Positions 18,699 to 27,070 of a stretch of DNA of 64,000 nt are shown piece by piece. This DNA is from Actinomycetota bacterium (GTDB lineage: Bacteria; Actinomycetota; Actinomycetes; Mycobacteriales; HKI-0501). The DNA lies in the NCBI GenBank assembly GCA_030840805.1, contig JAVEDU010000110.1, positions 62,001 to 126,000 of the forward strand, in the 5' to 3' direction. The notes under the pieces were generated by a model that searched no databases, was not told where the DNA came from, and worked only from the letters and a program-made list of their open reading frames with translations. Made by a program: the position numbers and the translations under genes. The first letter of the stretch is position 1. Each line of letters opens with the position of its first letter.

Positions 18699-18764
18699 TT
18701 TCTCATGATCATGAGCGGATTTTCGTCGCTGTAGCAACGGAAATCCGCTCATGATCATGGGAAA
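18699..18764. terminator. type B TGATCA hairpin between convergent genes, copy 1
   Basis: A perfect 19-bp inverted repeat (CATGATCATGAGCGGATTT) extends outward to about 24 bp with one G-U pair. The apical part (CGTCGCTGTAGCAACG) can pair further. It starts 8 bases after the stop at 18690. On the other strand its TGATCA supplies the TGA stop of rsmI (18755-18757). It probably terminates both transcripts. Confidence 0.8.
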
Positions 18765-19618
18765 CCGGGGGCGTCCCGCTTGGCCGCCAGCACCGCGTCG
18801 TACACGGCCCGCTTCGGGAGCCCGTGCGCCGTCGCGACCTCGGACAGCGCCTCCTTGCGCGGCGTACCGGCCGCGATGGCGGCCGCGACCTCGGCCGCGA
18901 GGTCGCCGTCCGACACCGGCTCGGGGGCGCGCGGCGGGGCCCCGCCGACCACCAGCGTGATCTCGCCGCGGAGCCCGTCGGCCGCCCACCCGGCGAGCTC
19001 ACCGAGCGGACCCCGGCGTACCTCCTCGTAGGTCTTCGTCAGTTCGCGGCAGACCGCGGCCGGGCGGTCCGGGCCGAACGCCTCGGCCAGATCGGCCAGC
19101 GAGCTCGCTATCCGGTGCGGGGCCTCGAACAGCACCAGCGTGCGCGGCTCCGACGCGAGCGACCGGTAGTAGGACCGCCGCTCGGCGGGCTTGCGCGGCG
19201 GGAACCCCTCGAAGCAGAACCGGTCCACCGGCAGCCCGCTCGCGGCGAGCGCCGTCGTGACCGCGCTCGGCCCGGGCACGACCTGCACCGGTACGCCGGC
19301 CGCGATCGCCGCCACCACGAGCCGGTACCCGGGGTCGGACACGCTCGGCATCCCACCGTCGGTGACGACCAGCACGGTCGCGCCGTCCCGGAGGGCCTCG
19401 GCCAGCTCGGGGGTACGCCGCTCCTCGTTGCCGTCGAAGTACGACACGACCCGGCCGGGTACCTCGGCGTTCAGGTCCGAGGCGAGCCGCCGCAGCCGCC
19501 GGGTGTCCTCGGCGGCCACGATGTCGGCCGACCCCAGCGCGGCGACCAGCCGCGCGGACGCGTCACCCGGGTTGCCCAGCGGTACTCCGGCCAGCACCAG
19601 TCGCCCCGTTGTGGTCAC
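18755..19618 (-). CDS. rsmI: 16S rRNA (cytidine1402-2'-O)-methyltransferase
   Basis: A 287-residue tetrapyrrole-methylase-fold enzyme that 2'-O-methylates C1402 in the decoding centre of 16S rRNA. Motifs are [15 protein letters not shown] (residues 8-22), [71 protein letters not shown] and the C-terminal [23 protein letters not shown] helices. The GTG start lies 58 bases from the divergent pmt gene. rsmI beside pmt is the mycobacterial order. Its stop codon lies inside a palindrome. Confidence 0.95.
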   Translation of the reverse strand: MTTTGRLVLAGVPLGNPGDASARLVAALGSADIVAAEDTRRLRRLASDLNAEVPGRVVSYFDGNEERRTPELAEALRDGATVLVVTDGGMPSVSDPGYRLVVAAIAAGVPVQVVPGPSAVTTALAASGLPVDRFCFEGFPPRKPAERRSYYRSLASEPRTLVLFEAPHRIASSLADLAEAFGPDRPAAVCRELTKTYEEVRRGPLGELAGWAADGLRGEITLVVGGAPPRAPEPVSDGDLAAEVAAAIAAGTPRKEALSEVATAHGLPKRAVYDAVLAAKRDAPGFP

Positions 19619-19676
19619 CGGCCCATCCTCGCGTACGGGTGAACGACACCTGGCGGCGGAGCATACGATCGACCGC

Positions 19677-21203
19677 GTGTCCGCCACCGTGACCGACCCG
19701 ACGACGACGCCGGTCGACCCCGAGACTCCGGTGCCCGAGGCACGCCGACGCCGCTTCTTCACCCCGCTGCCGGACGACCGGTTCTCGTCCTGGGGCTGGG
19801 CGCTGGCGATCACCCTCCTCGCCGGGATCGTCCGGTTCACGAACCTCGCCCACCCGAGGGGCATGATCTTCGACGAGGTGTACTACCGGAAGGACGCCTG
19901 GTCGCTCCTGCACCACGGGTACGAGCTCAACCCGGGGGGCAACGGTCCCGGATTCGTCGCCCACCCGCCGCTGGGCAAGTGGTGCATCGCGATCGGGCAG
20001 TGGCTGTTCGGGAACACCGAGTTCGGCTGGCGGTTCTCCGCCGCGGTGGTGGGCACGCTGTCGGTGCTGCTGCTGATCCGGATCGGCCGGCGGCTGTTCC
20101 GCTCGACGCTCCTCGGCTGCCTCGCCGGGCTGCTGCTCGCGCTGGACGGCCTCGCCGTGGTGCAGAGCCGGGTCGCGCTGCTGGACATCTTCCTGATGTT
20201 CTTCGTGCTGGCCGCGTTCGGCTGCCTGTTGATGTACCGGGAGGCGCGGCGGCGGCAGGTCCTGCGGGACGTCGAGGAGGGCAGGACCAGCCACATCCGG
20301 CTGCCCCGGCGGCGGCGCGGCGACCTCCCGTGGTGGCTGCTCGCGGCCGGCGTGATGATGGGCTGCGCGCTCGGGGTCAAGTGGAGCGCGGCGTTCTACC
20401 TCGTCGCGTTCGCCCTGCTGATCTTCGCGTGGGAGGTCGGGGTACGGCGATCGGCCGGGGTGCGGCACCGGTTCCTCGAGGCCCAGCGCGAGATCGGCTG
20501 GATCGGGGCGTTCGGGGTCACGGCGCTCGTCACCTACCTCGCGACCTGGACCGGCTGGTTCGTCACGGACGGCGGCTGGGACCGGCACTGGGCGGAGAGC
20601 GCCGGGAAGCACTACCCGCTCGTCCCGGATGCGCTGTTGAGTCTGAAGCACTACCACGAGGCGGTCCTGGCGTTCCACCGTCACCTCTCCACACCGCACG
20701 ACTACGCGTCCGGTCCGTGGAGCTGGCTGCTGCTGGGCCGGCCGGTCGCGTTCGCGTACTCCGGGCAGGGCGGCTGCGGAGCGGCGGCGTGCGCGTCCGA
20801 GACGATGGCCCTCGGTACGCCGACGCTGTGGTGGTCGTTCATCCCGGCCCTGGTGGCGCTGGCGTTCTTCTGGATCGCACGCCGCGACTGGCGCGCCGCG
20901 GCCCTGCTCGTCGGCGTCGCCGCGGGTCTGCTGCCGTGGGTGTTCTTCCCGTCACGGACGATGTTCTTCTTCTACACACTGCCCGCACTGCCGTTCCTGG
21001 TGCTCGCCGTGACGTACGTGCTGGGCGTGATCCTCGGGTCGCCGGCGGCCGGCCGGGAGCGCCGGCTCACCGGGGCGATCGTCGTGGGGGCGTACGTCGC
21101 CGTGGTCGCCGTGACGTTCGCGTACTTCTATCCGGTCTACACCTCCGAGCTGCTGACCTACGCGCAGTGGCGCGGCCGGATGTGGCTCGACAGCTGGATC
21201 TGA
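19677..21203 (+). CDS. pmt: dolichyl-phosphate-mannose-protein mannosyltransferase (GT39, actinobacterial Pmt)
   Basis: A 508-residue polytopic membrane enzyme that transfers mannose from polyprenyl-phosphate-mannose to Ser/Thr of exported proteins during Sec translocation. The N-terminus is cytoplasmic. The first external loop holds the catalytic acidic pair in GMIFDEVYYRKDAW (about residue 65), followed by HPPLGKW. About ten helices follow, and FPSRTMFFFYTLPALPFL near 420 is typical. GTG at 19677 is used; a second in-frame GTG lies four codons later. It is divergent from rsmI. The Ser/Thr-rich exported proteins in this window, such as the ice-binding protein, are plausible substrates by composition only. 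Confidence 0.93.
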   Translation: MSATVTDPTTTPVDPETPVPEARRRRFFTPLPDDRFSSWGWALAITLLAGIVRFTNLAHPRGMIFDEVYYRKDAWSLLHHGYELNPGGNGPGFVAHPPLGKWCIAIGQWLFGNTEFGWRFSAAVVGTLSVLLLIRIGRRLFRSTLLGCLAGLLLALDGLAVVQSRVALLDIFLMFFVLAAFGCLLMYREARRRQVLRDVEEGRTSHIRLPRRRRGDLPWWLLAAGVMMGCALGVKWSAAFYLVAFALLIFAWEVGVRRSAGVRHRFLEAQREIGWIGAFGVTALVTYLATWTGWFVTDGGWDRHWAESAGKHYPLVPDALLSLKHYHEAVLAFHRHLSTPHDYASGPWSWLLLGRPVAFAYSGQGGCGAAACASETMALGTPTLWWSFIPALVALAFFWIARRDWRAAALLVGVAAGLLPWVFFPSRTMFFFYTLPALPFLVLAVTYVLGVILGSPAAGRERRLTGAIVVGAYVAVVAVTFAYFYPVYTSELLTYAQWRGRMWLDSWI

Positions 21204-21204
21204 G

Positions 21205-21503
21205 TCACCCCTCGGAGAGCAGGACGTACCGCTCGTCGTCGATCTCCCGCCCCCACAGCGCGGGGTCGTCGAGCAGCTCGACCCGGGCGGTCCGCACGAG
21301 TGGCGCCAGCGAGGAGGTCGCCCGCGGCGACTCCGCCCGACCACGGCGGCGGAGTGTCCACAGAGGAGCCGCGGCCGCGCCTCAGCGGCCCTCGACCAGC
21401 ACCAGCCGGCCGCCCGGGCTCGGCAGGGTGACCCAGCGGGCGAGGCCGCCGGCGGGTCCGGCAGGGTCCACGCCACGTGCCGGGCGAGGACCACGTCGGC
21501 CGA
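21205..21503 (-). pseudogene. remnant of a class I SAM-dependent methyltransferase
   Basis: Three fragments in different minus-strand frames resemble the second half of a methyltransferase. They are VLARHVAWTLPDP, then LARWVTLPSPGGRLVLVEGR followed by a stop, and finally a tail APLVRTARVELLDDPALWGREIDDERY ending at TGA 21205. The SAM-binding motif I region is missing and the frame changes at least twice, so the gene is dead. It begins inside or just after the stop of the gene at 21526. It is recognised from the WxLPDP and PGGRLVLVEG motifs only. Confidence 0.65.
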
Positions 21504-21525
21504 GGCGGGACGTACCGGTCGGTGC

Positions 21526-22614
21526 TCACCGGACGAACCACGTACCGGTGCTGCCGCCGATCCGGCCGCGTTCGATCCGCTCCGGCCCGCGGTCCCGGTA
21601 CGAGGCGGCGAGGACGCCCGGCCAGTCGGCGCCCTCGTTCATCGCGATGCACGGGCTCCGGTACGGGCAGCGTCCGCAGTGCGCCCACGACGGCGTGGGG
21701 TACACCCGCAGCATCGGGTCGGTGATGTCCTGGGCGAGCGCCGCGAGCTGCTTGCCGAAGCCCTCCACCTCCGCGCGGCTCCGGGCGATCCTCGTCCGGC
21801 GGAAATGCTCGGTGGTCTGCTGGTCGACCACCTCGGTCGCGGGCCGGGGCGGCGGCGGCGGGCCGAACTCGTCGTACCGCCGGGTGTGCCGCTGCGGCCA
21901 CGCGTACGCCTCCGCGGGGTCGGGGACGGCGGGTGGCGGGGGCGGGTCGACGTCGATCCGCAGCTCGTTGTGGATCGTGCCGGCCACGGTCACCTTCGAG
22001 TAGAACTCCTCGCAGGCCCAGCACTGGGCGAGCGCCTCCTCGTCCAGCACGAGCTGGTCGAGATGCGCCCACCCGCCCTCGGCGAGCCGGTGCGTGACCA
22101 CCCAGAACTGGTCGGCGTCGTCCACCACCAGCAGCTCCAGCCGGTCGCGGTAGTACATCGTGTCGCCGTCCGGGGTCACCAGCCCGACCCCGCGGATGAC
22201 CGGGTCCGGGATGTTCACGTCCACGTCCATCTCGACGTGCAGGGTCTCGAAGTGGTCCACCGACTGCGCCCAGCGGAAGTAGCCGCGCAGCAGCGCGTCA
22301 CCGTGTTCCAGGGCCTCGGCCCAGTCCCGTTCCTCCGCCGGGGAGAACGGCCGGTGCGCCTCGTACCGCTCCCGCTGCGTGCGCATCGACTTGCCGAACC
22401 CCTCCAGCGCGATCGGCCGCACGATGCCACGGCTCCAGTCCCACATGGCGGGGAAGTAGTACACGGTGAGGGCGTACCGCAGCGCCTCCTCCAGATCGAA
22501 GGCGCGCGGCGGCGTGATCGGCTCGTAGTTCCCGCGCGCCCGCGAGCCGAAGTCCCACGCGCGGCGGCAGCGCTTGAACGTCGCCCGGTCCCAGTTCGTG
22601 ATGGTGTAGGTCAT
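21526..22614 (-). CDS. PD-(D/E)XK-like protein with Cas4/AddB-type cysteine set and altered active site
   Basis: A 362-residue soluble protein. It has Cys16 in ATFKRCRRAWDFG and a C-terminal C-X2-C-X5-C group (Cys313, 316, 322; HCGRCPYRSPC). This is the one-plus-three arrangement that binds a 4Fe-4S cluster in Cas4 and AddB exonuclease domains. The middle part YRDRLELLVVDDADQFWVV fits the beta strands carrying the nuclease motifs. The expected (D/E)xK is replaced by TH, so nuclease activity is doubtful. A proline-rich insertion (DPPPPPAVPDP, GPPPPPRP) lies near 230-270. The ATG at 22614 has AGGGGG nine bases upstream; an earlier start does not. No repair partner gene is adjacent. Fold assignment is by motif reading alone. 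Confidence 0.55.
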   Translation of the reverse strand: MTYTITNWDRATFKRCRRAWDFGSRARGNYEPITPPRAFDLEEALRYALTVYYFPAMWDWSRGIVRPIALEGFGKSMRTQRERYEAHRPFSPAEERDWAEALEHGDALLRGYFRWAQSVDHFETLHVEMDVDVNIPDPVIRGVGLVTPDGDTMYYRDRLELLVVDDADQFWVVTHRLAEGGWAHLDQLVLDEEALAQCWACEEFYSKVTVAGTIHNELRIDVDPPPPPAVPDPAEAYAWPQRHTRRYDEFGPPPPPRPATEVVDQQTTEHFRRTRIARSRAEVEGFGKQLAALAQDITDPMLRVYPTPSWAHCGRCPYRSPCIAMNEGADWPGVLAASYRDRGPERIERGRIGGSTGTWFVR

Positions 22615-22783
22615 GGGCACGGCCCCCTGCAGCGTCGGCTGACGCAATCGTGTGAAACCACACGGGTCCCGTCAACCGGTTCGCACACCCTTGCCGCCCC
22701 TCGGCCGCCCCAGTAGCGTCCGGCGAACGGAACCTCCGCGACCGACGGGCCGGTTCCCGGCCCTCTGGACGAAGAAGGCAGCA

Positions 22784-23881
22784 ATGGCGCTGACCCCTCA
22801 CCGTTCCCTCCGGACCGCCGTCGTGGCCGTCGTGTCGCTGCTGCCGGCCGTCGCCCTCCTCCTGGTGCCGACCGGCGCGCTCGCCGCGCAGGCGCCGGTC
22901 GGGCTCGGCACGGCCGGGAGCTTCGCGGTGCTGGCCGGCACCACCGTGACGAACACCGGGCCCACCGTGCTGGTCGGCGACCTCGGCCTGGAGCCGGGCA
23001 CCTCCGTGACGGGCGGACCGGTCGTTACGGGGTCCACGCACGTCCACGACGCGGTGGCGGCGCAGGCCCAGCACGACCTCGTCACGGCGTTCGACGACGC
23101 CGCCGGGCGGGCACCGGCGACCGCCGTCGCGGGTGACCTCGTCGGGCGGACCCTCGCTCCCGGGGTCTACCGGTCCACGTCGTCGCTGGGGCTGACCGGC
23201 ACGGTGACCCTCGACGCGGCCGGCGACCCGCAGGCGGTGTTCGTCTTCCAGATCGCCTCGACGCTGGTCACCGGCACGCAGAGCCGGGTGGCGATCATCA
23301 ACGGCGGGCAGGCCTGCAACGTGTTCTGGCAGGTGGGCAGCTCCGCGACGCTGGGTACCGGCAGCCAGTTCAAGGGCAGCATCCTGGCGCTGACCTCGAT
23401 CGCGGCCCAGACGGCGGCGACGGCGGAGGGACGGCTGCTGGCGCGGAACGGCGCGGTCACGCTCGACTCCAACACGATCACGCGTCCGGGGTGCACCACG
23501 CCGGGACCGACCCCGTCCGGCACCGTGGTGCCCGGGCCGACCGTCTCGACCACACCGAGCGCGACGCCGACGGGGTCCGGAACGCCGGCCCCGGTGCCGA
23601 CCGTGTCGCCGTCGGGGTCGGGGTCGCCGTCGGGGTCGCCGACCGCCGTGCCGACCCTGTCGCCCACCTTGTCGCCCAGTGCCGTGCCGACCGCGTCGCC
23701 GACCGGGGCGCCGTCCCCCTCGGTGCTGCCGTCGAGCGTCACCTCTCCCCCGGCGGGCGGGACGCTGCCCTCGACCGGACCGCGGGTGCCCCTGGCGGCC
23801 ATCGTCTCGCTGGCGGCCGGAGCGCTGCTGCTGGGAATCGTGCTACTGGCCCTCACCCGCCGGAGATCGGCGCGGCGGTGA
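22784..23881 (+). CDS. DUF3494 ice-binding-like protein with LPxTG cell-wall anchor
   Basis: A 365-residue exported protein. A signal peptide (1-35, cleavage near ALAAQA) precedes an ice-binding-like domain at about 38-240. Hallmarks are GTAGSFAVLAGTTVTNTGPT, the PQAVFVFQIASTLVT strand and NVFWQVGSSATLGTGSQFKG. A Pro/Ser/Thr-rich linker at about 240-325 (VPTVSPSGSGSPSGSP) leads to LPSTG (328-332), a hydrophobic helix and the basic tail RRRSARR, the sortase sorting signal. Ice-binding proteins of this type inhibit ice recrystallisation or attach cells to ice; some relatives act only in adhesion. The linker is a likely O-mannosylation target for Pmt. The ATG follows GAAGAAGG. It stands alone inside a patch of decayed genes. 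Confidence 0.88.
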   Translation: MALTPHRSLRTAVVAVVSLLPAVALLLVPTGALAAQAPVGLGTAGSFAVLAGTTVTNTGPTVLVGDLGLEPGTSVTGGPVVTGSTHVHDAVAAQAQHDLVTAFDDAAGRAPATAVAGDLVGRTLAPGVYRSTSSLGLTGTVTLDAAGDPQAVFVFQIASTLVTGTQSRVAIINGGQACNVFWQVGSSATLGTGSQFKGSILALTSIAAQTAATAEGRLLARNGAVTLDSNTITRPGCTTPGPTPSGTVVPGPTVSTTPSATPTGSGTPAPVPTVSPSGSGSPSGSPTAVPTLSPTLSPSAVPTASPTGAPSPSVLPSSVTSPPAGGTLPSTGPRVPLAAIVSLAAGALLLGIVLLALTRRRSARR

Positions 23882-23946
23882 CCCGAGGGTCACCGCCGGG
23901 CGGCCCGACAGCCGGCCGGGCCGCCGCCGTCGAGGAGAACGCGCCC

Positions 23947-24646
23947 GTGCCCGACCCGACCGACGACCTGTACCGCAGCACGGCCCGTCTCCTGGACACG
24001 GCCGAACGGCTCACCGACGTCGACCTCGCTGCGCCGTCGCGGCTCCCCGGCTGGACCCGACGGCACCTGCTGACCCACGTGTCGCGGTCGGCGGACTCGC
24101 GGCGCCGGATGCTGGACGCCGCCCGTGCGGGGGCGGTCGGCCGTCAGTACCCCAGCGAGGAGCACCGCGCCGCCGAGATCGAGGCAGGTTCCGGGCGGCC
24201 CGCCGGGGAGATCCGCCGTGACCTGCGCGAGTCGCTGGAGCTCCTGAGGTCCGCGGTCGCGGGGCACCCGCCCGACCGCTGGGACGAGCCCGGCGAGTGG
24301 CTGGGTGTCGGGCTCCGGCCGGTGCGCCGGGTGGTGCCCAGCATGGTGCGCGAGATCGAGTACCACCATGTCGATCTCGGCGCGGAGTACGAGCCGGCCG
24401 ACTGGCCGGCGGAGTTCGTGGACGGCCAGCTCTCCTCGGGTGGTCGAGTCGATGGGGAGCCGTCCCGGCGTACCGCCCCTCACCGTCGTCGCGGCGGGCC
24501 GGACGCTGCGGATCGGCACCGGCGAGGCGGTCACGGTGAGCGGTGAGCCGGCGGCGGTGCTCGCCTGGCTGACCGGGCGCTCGGACGGGCGCGGGCTCAC
24601 GGTCGATCCCCCCGGCGCGCTGCCGGATCTGCCGCCGCTCGCGTGA
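23947..24646 (+). pseudogene. DinB/maleylpyruvate-isomerase (MDMPI) family protein, frameshifted
   Basis: A mycothiol-dependent maleylpyruvate isomerase-like protein. Residues 1-168 (LPGWTRRHLLTHVSRSAD, MVREIEYHHVDLGAEY, DWPAEFVDG) read in one frame. The C-terminal part (VVESMGSRPGVPPL, then AAVLAWLTGRSDGRGLTV) continues in the next frame. Removing one G from the GGG run at 24438-24440 restores a continuous protein of about 232 residues ending at TGA 24646. Without that repair the frame stops at 24546 with a missing C-terminal domain. Start is GTG 23947. The lesion could be a true mutation or a base error in a G-run; broken neighbours favour real decay. The family uses mycothiol, or is of unknown function when stand-alone. 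Confidence 0.75.
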
Positions 24647-24721
24647 GCCCCGTCGACCCGTGTTCCCGCGGTGGGCCGCGAGTCGACTCGGCACGGCCAG
24701 GCGGCTCGCCCCAACCACCTG

Positions 24722-25374
24722 CTACGCGGGGCCGAGCGGAACCGTGGCGAGCGTGTCCCACTCGTACGTCTGGCGGTCGCGGTTGAGCCGGATCAGGGAG
24801 ACGGCGCGGACCGGTGAGCGGGCCGACCCGTCCCGAACTCGGGCGACAGCCTCGATGTACGGGGCAGCCGGGCCCGCCGCCCTCAGGTACGCCACCGACG
24901 CGTGGGGCCGGAACCGGTCCGCGTCCTCGGGCCCCGATCCGCTCCCCATACGTCCGCGATGGACGAGCGGATTGCCGCCCGGATGGCACGCACGGCGTTG
25001 TCCGGCTGGGCCGGGAGGGCAACGGCCTCCTCCCCGACCACGACCGGTCCCAGCTGGACCGTCACCGGCTCGATCTCGGCCAGCCGAGTAGCGGCCTACT
25101 CGGTGATCGCCCGCAGGTGGGCGTCCTCGACCTCGTCGGTGAACCCGACGCCCTGCATCGTGAGGTGGAGCCAGCGGTCCGGCACGATCGTGACGTCCGG
25201 CAGGTCGGCGAGGGCGGTGCGGTAGCGCGCGGCGACCGCAGGTAGCTCGTCGGCACCGTCGAATGTGATGTGCCAGGTGTCAAAGGTCCGGCCGATCCTC
25301 CAACCCGGCCGCCACCACCAGTGGTCGCGGATCGTCTCGGCATGTGCGCCGGGCGCGAGGTCGGCCAGGCCCAC
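24722..25374 (-). pseudogene. 2'-5' RNA ligase / cyclic phosphodiesterase-like gene, broken
   Basis: The reconstructed protein has the two catalytic HxT/S motifs of the 2H phosphoesterase family: HLTMQGVGF in the N-terminal part and RPHASVAYL in the C-terminal part. An in-frame TAG interrupts it after AITE (stop at 25096-25098). The same frame then continues with EIEPVTVQLGPVVVG, and a frameshift near 24945 is needed to reach SGPEDADRFRPHASVAYL. Two independent lesions make it a clear pseudogene. The family processes RNA 2'-phosphates or cyclic phosphates. Confidence 0.75.
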
Positions 25375-25383
25375 GGTTGCTCC

Positions 25384-25524
25384 TCAGATCTCGGACGGCG
25401 CCTCGGGCATCGCGGTCTCGACGGGGTACTCGTCGATCAGCATGATCCGGTCGGCGGGCCACCCCGACTCCGACACCTCCAAGACGCCGCCGTCCTCGGC
25501 TCGCGCCACGTGGATGACCTGCAT
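25384..25524 (-). CDS. 46-residue hypothetical protein, possibly a remnant
   Basis: A short frame starting ATG with AGGA nine bases upstream, reading MQVIHVARAEDGGVLEVSES at the start and ending in ETAMPEAPSEI. It lies nine bases before the broken 2'-5' RNA-ligase-like gene on the same strand, and its start is only 8 bases from the transposase fragment. It may therefore be the surviving piece of a gene cut by an insertion. No domain recognised. Confidence 0.4.
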   Translation of the reverse strand: MQVIHVARAEDGGVLEVSESGWPADRIMLIDEYPVETAMPEAPSEI

Positions 25525-25531
25525 GACGGGT

Positions 25532-25775
25532 CGTCCTGGCCCGCTACGCCCGCAACCACCGGCTCGCCGACGCCACCCACCAATAAGCATTCTGCGTCCT
25601 CACCGCCTCACCCGGCGCCCGTGCCTGCTACGACGCCCTCCGCGGCCTCGGCCACCACGCGGCCCTCCGCCCACTCGGCAACCGGCTCGTCGGCATCCTC
25701 CACGGCTGCCTCAAAACCGGTCGGCCCTACGACGAACAACTCGGCCGGAGCCACCACGCCACCACCGCCGCTTGA
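25532..25775 (+). mobile_element. IS110-type transposase C-terminal fragment
   Basis: The plus strand reads LARYARNHRLADATHQ, then an in-frame TAA where the family usually has Trp, followed by AFCVLTASPGARACYDALRG, LGNRLVGILHGCLKTGRPYDE and a final stop. This is the tail of an IS110/IS116-like transposase (Transposase_20 region). The N-terminal DEDD catalytic half is absent and no terminal repeats are visible, so it is a dead remnant next to tRNA-Ala. Confidence 0.7.
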
Positions 25776-25827
25776 CCCACAGCGGCCCTGGGATGTCTGA
25801 CTTCCTGACTGCGGCCGTACAGATGCT

Positions 25828-25863
25828 CAGAGGCCGCCTCCCGAAACTGGGAGACGGCCTCTG
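25828..25863 (-). terminator. hairpin terminator after tRNA-Ala
   Basis: CAGAGGCCG-C-CTCCC pairs with GGGAG-A-CGGCCTCTG around a six-base loop, one mismatch in fifteen. It starts 8 bases past the tRNA 3' end on the minus strand. Confidence 0.8.
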
Positions 25864-25869
25864 AACTGC

Positions 25870-25945
<76 letters not shown>

Positions 25946-25998
25946 GCCGAACCCGAACAGATTATCAGCCCCCGGGGCCGGTCCTGCACCGGGTCGGA

Positions 25999-26952
25999 TC
26001 AGAGGTTCACGGCACGGGGGAGGTCGTCTTCGCCGGTACCCCGGACCGGGTGCTCGTACGCCGGGGCGGGCGCCGTGACCACGGGCGGGGCCACCGGCGC
26101 GGCCACCGGCGGGGCCGGCGCGCGCGGCGCGGTGACGTACAGCGGCAGCGGGATCTCCCGCGGGTACCAGGTCCCGTCGCCGGCCTGCACGACCTCCTGG
26201 CCGCCCGCGGCGAGCACCGCGACGACCTCCTCCGACGGGGGCTCCACGCGGGCCTGCCGGGGCATCGCCAGCCACTCCGCGACCATGGCCTCCACCTCGG
26301 CGGCCACCCCGGCGGCCAGCGCGGCCTCGCGGGCGAGGATCCGGGCGCGGCGGCGGCGCAGGGTCAGCCGTTCCCGGCGGCGGCGTTCCGAGGCGGCGAC
26401 GCCGCGCAGGTGCAGCACATAGGTGCCGAGCAGCCCGGCGGACAGCCCGAGTCCGGTCCAGAAGCCGGGTCCGACGACCGCGACGCCGACCGCCTGCCCG
26501 GCGACGAGGAGCACCAGGAGCAGGAGGACCCGCCGGCGCCGGAACCGCCACCAACGCTGGAGCGACTCCGGGTCGACCGGGCGGCGCGAGCCGCGCCGGG
26601 TCGACCGGGCACGACGAAGAGCGGGTTCGTCCTCGGTGAGCCCCGCCCGGGCGTCGGCGCTGGCGGCGTCCCGGGCGCCGAGGGCATCCGCGACGAGGGC
26701 CTCCCGGGTCTCGGCATCCAGACCGCTCTCGGCAGGTTCGGAAAGCGAGTACCCGAGGACCGCCGACGGCGGCGCGACGGGGGTCCGCCCGGGGACGGTC
26801 CGCTGCCGGCGACGCCGCGCCAGCACGCGCATCGAGGAGTCCTGGAGCTCACGGTCGGCACGCTCGGCCCGGTCGAACTTCCGGACCAGCGAGGGCAGCA
26901 GGCTCAGCACGCCCGCGACGACGAGAACTGCGACGAGCACCGAGGCCGGCAT
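25999..26952 (-). CDS. SepX/GlpR-type divisome membrane protein
   Basis: A 317-residue membrane protein. An N-terminal helix (2-22, PASVLVAVLVVAGVLSLLPSLVRKFDRAERA) is followed by a basic region with RRRRQRTVPGR and an acidic/arginine-rich cytoplasmic stretch. A helical pair lies at about 145-195 (VLLLLVLLVAGQAVGVAVV; GLGLSAGLLGTYVLHLR), then an arginine-rich helix and a Pro/Ala-rich tail. It lies after galU, a moeA-like gene and rimJ, where SepX of Streptomyces and GlpR of corynebacteria are encoded. There it binds the gephyrin-like Glp and the divisome. ATG 26952 fits the GAGGAGG site better than the GTG two codons earlier. Identification leans on synteny plus topology. Confidence 0.75.
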   Translation of the reverse strand: MPASVLVAVLVVAGVLSLLPSLVRKFDRAERADRELQDSSMRVLARRRRQRTVPGRTPVAPPSAVLGYSLSEPAESGLDAETREALVADALGARDAASADARAGLTEDEPALRRARSTRRGSRRPVDPESLQRWWRFRRRRVLLLLVLLVAGQAVGVAVVGPGFWTGLGLSAGLLGTYVLHLRGVAASERRRRERLTLRRRRARILAREAALAAGVAAEVEAMVAEWLAMPRQARVEPPSEEVVAVLAAGGQEVVQAGDGTWYPREIPLPLYVTAPRAPAPPVAAPVAPPVVTAPAPAYEHPVRGTGEDDLPRAVNL

Positions 26953-27070
26953 TGCCACCTCCTCGCCACATCCGCCACATTCGTCACAGCAGGTTACGGG
27001 CGCCGCGCGCGGCGCGCAGGGATCCGGCTCGGCGTGTCACCCCGACACGCGAGTCGATCCCGCCACAATC

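Noticed and set aside
21526-22614. A cas4 gene of a CRISPR system
   Set aside because: Catalytic residues are not conserved and no cas genes or array are present in the window.
24722-25374. Recoded or programmed read-through of the 2'-5' RNA-ligase-like gene
   Set aside because: A nonsense codon plus a separate frameshift, in a patch of other broken genes, is better explained by decay.
25532-25775. Intact insertion sequence
   Set aside because: Only the transposase C-terminus remains, with an in-frame stop and no ends or target repeats.
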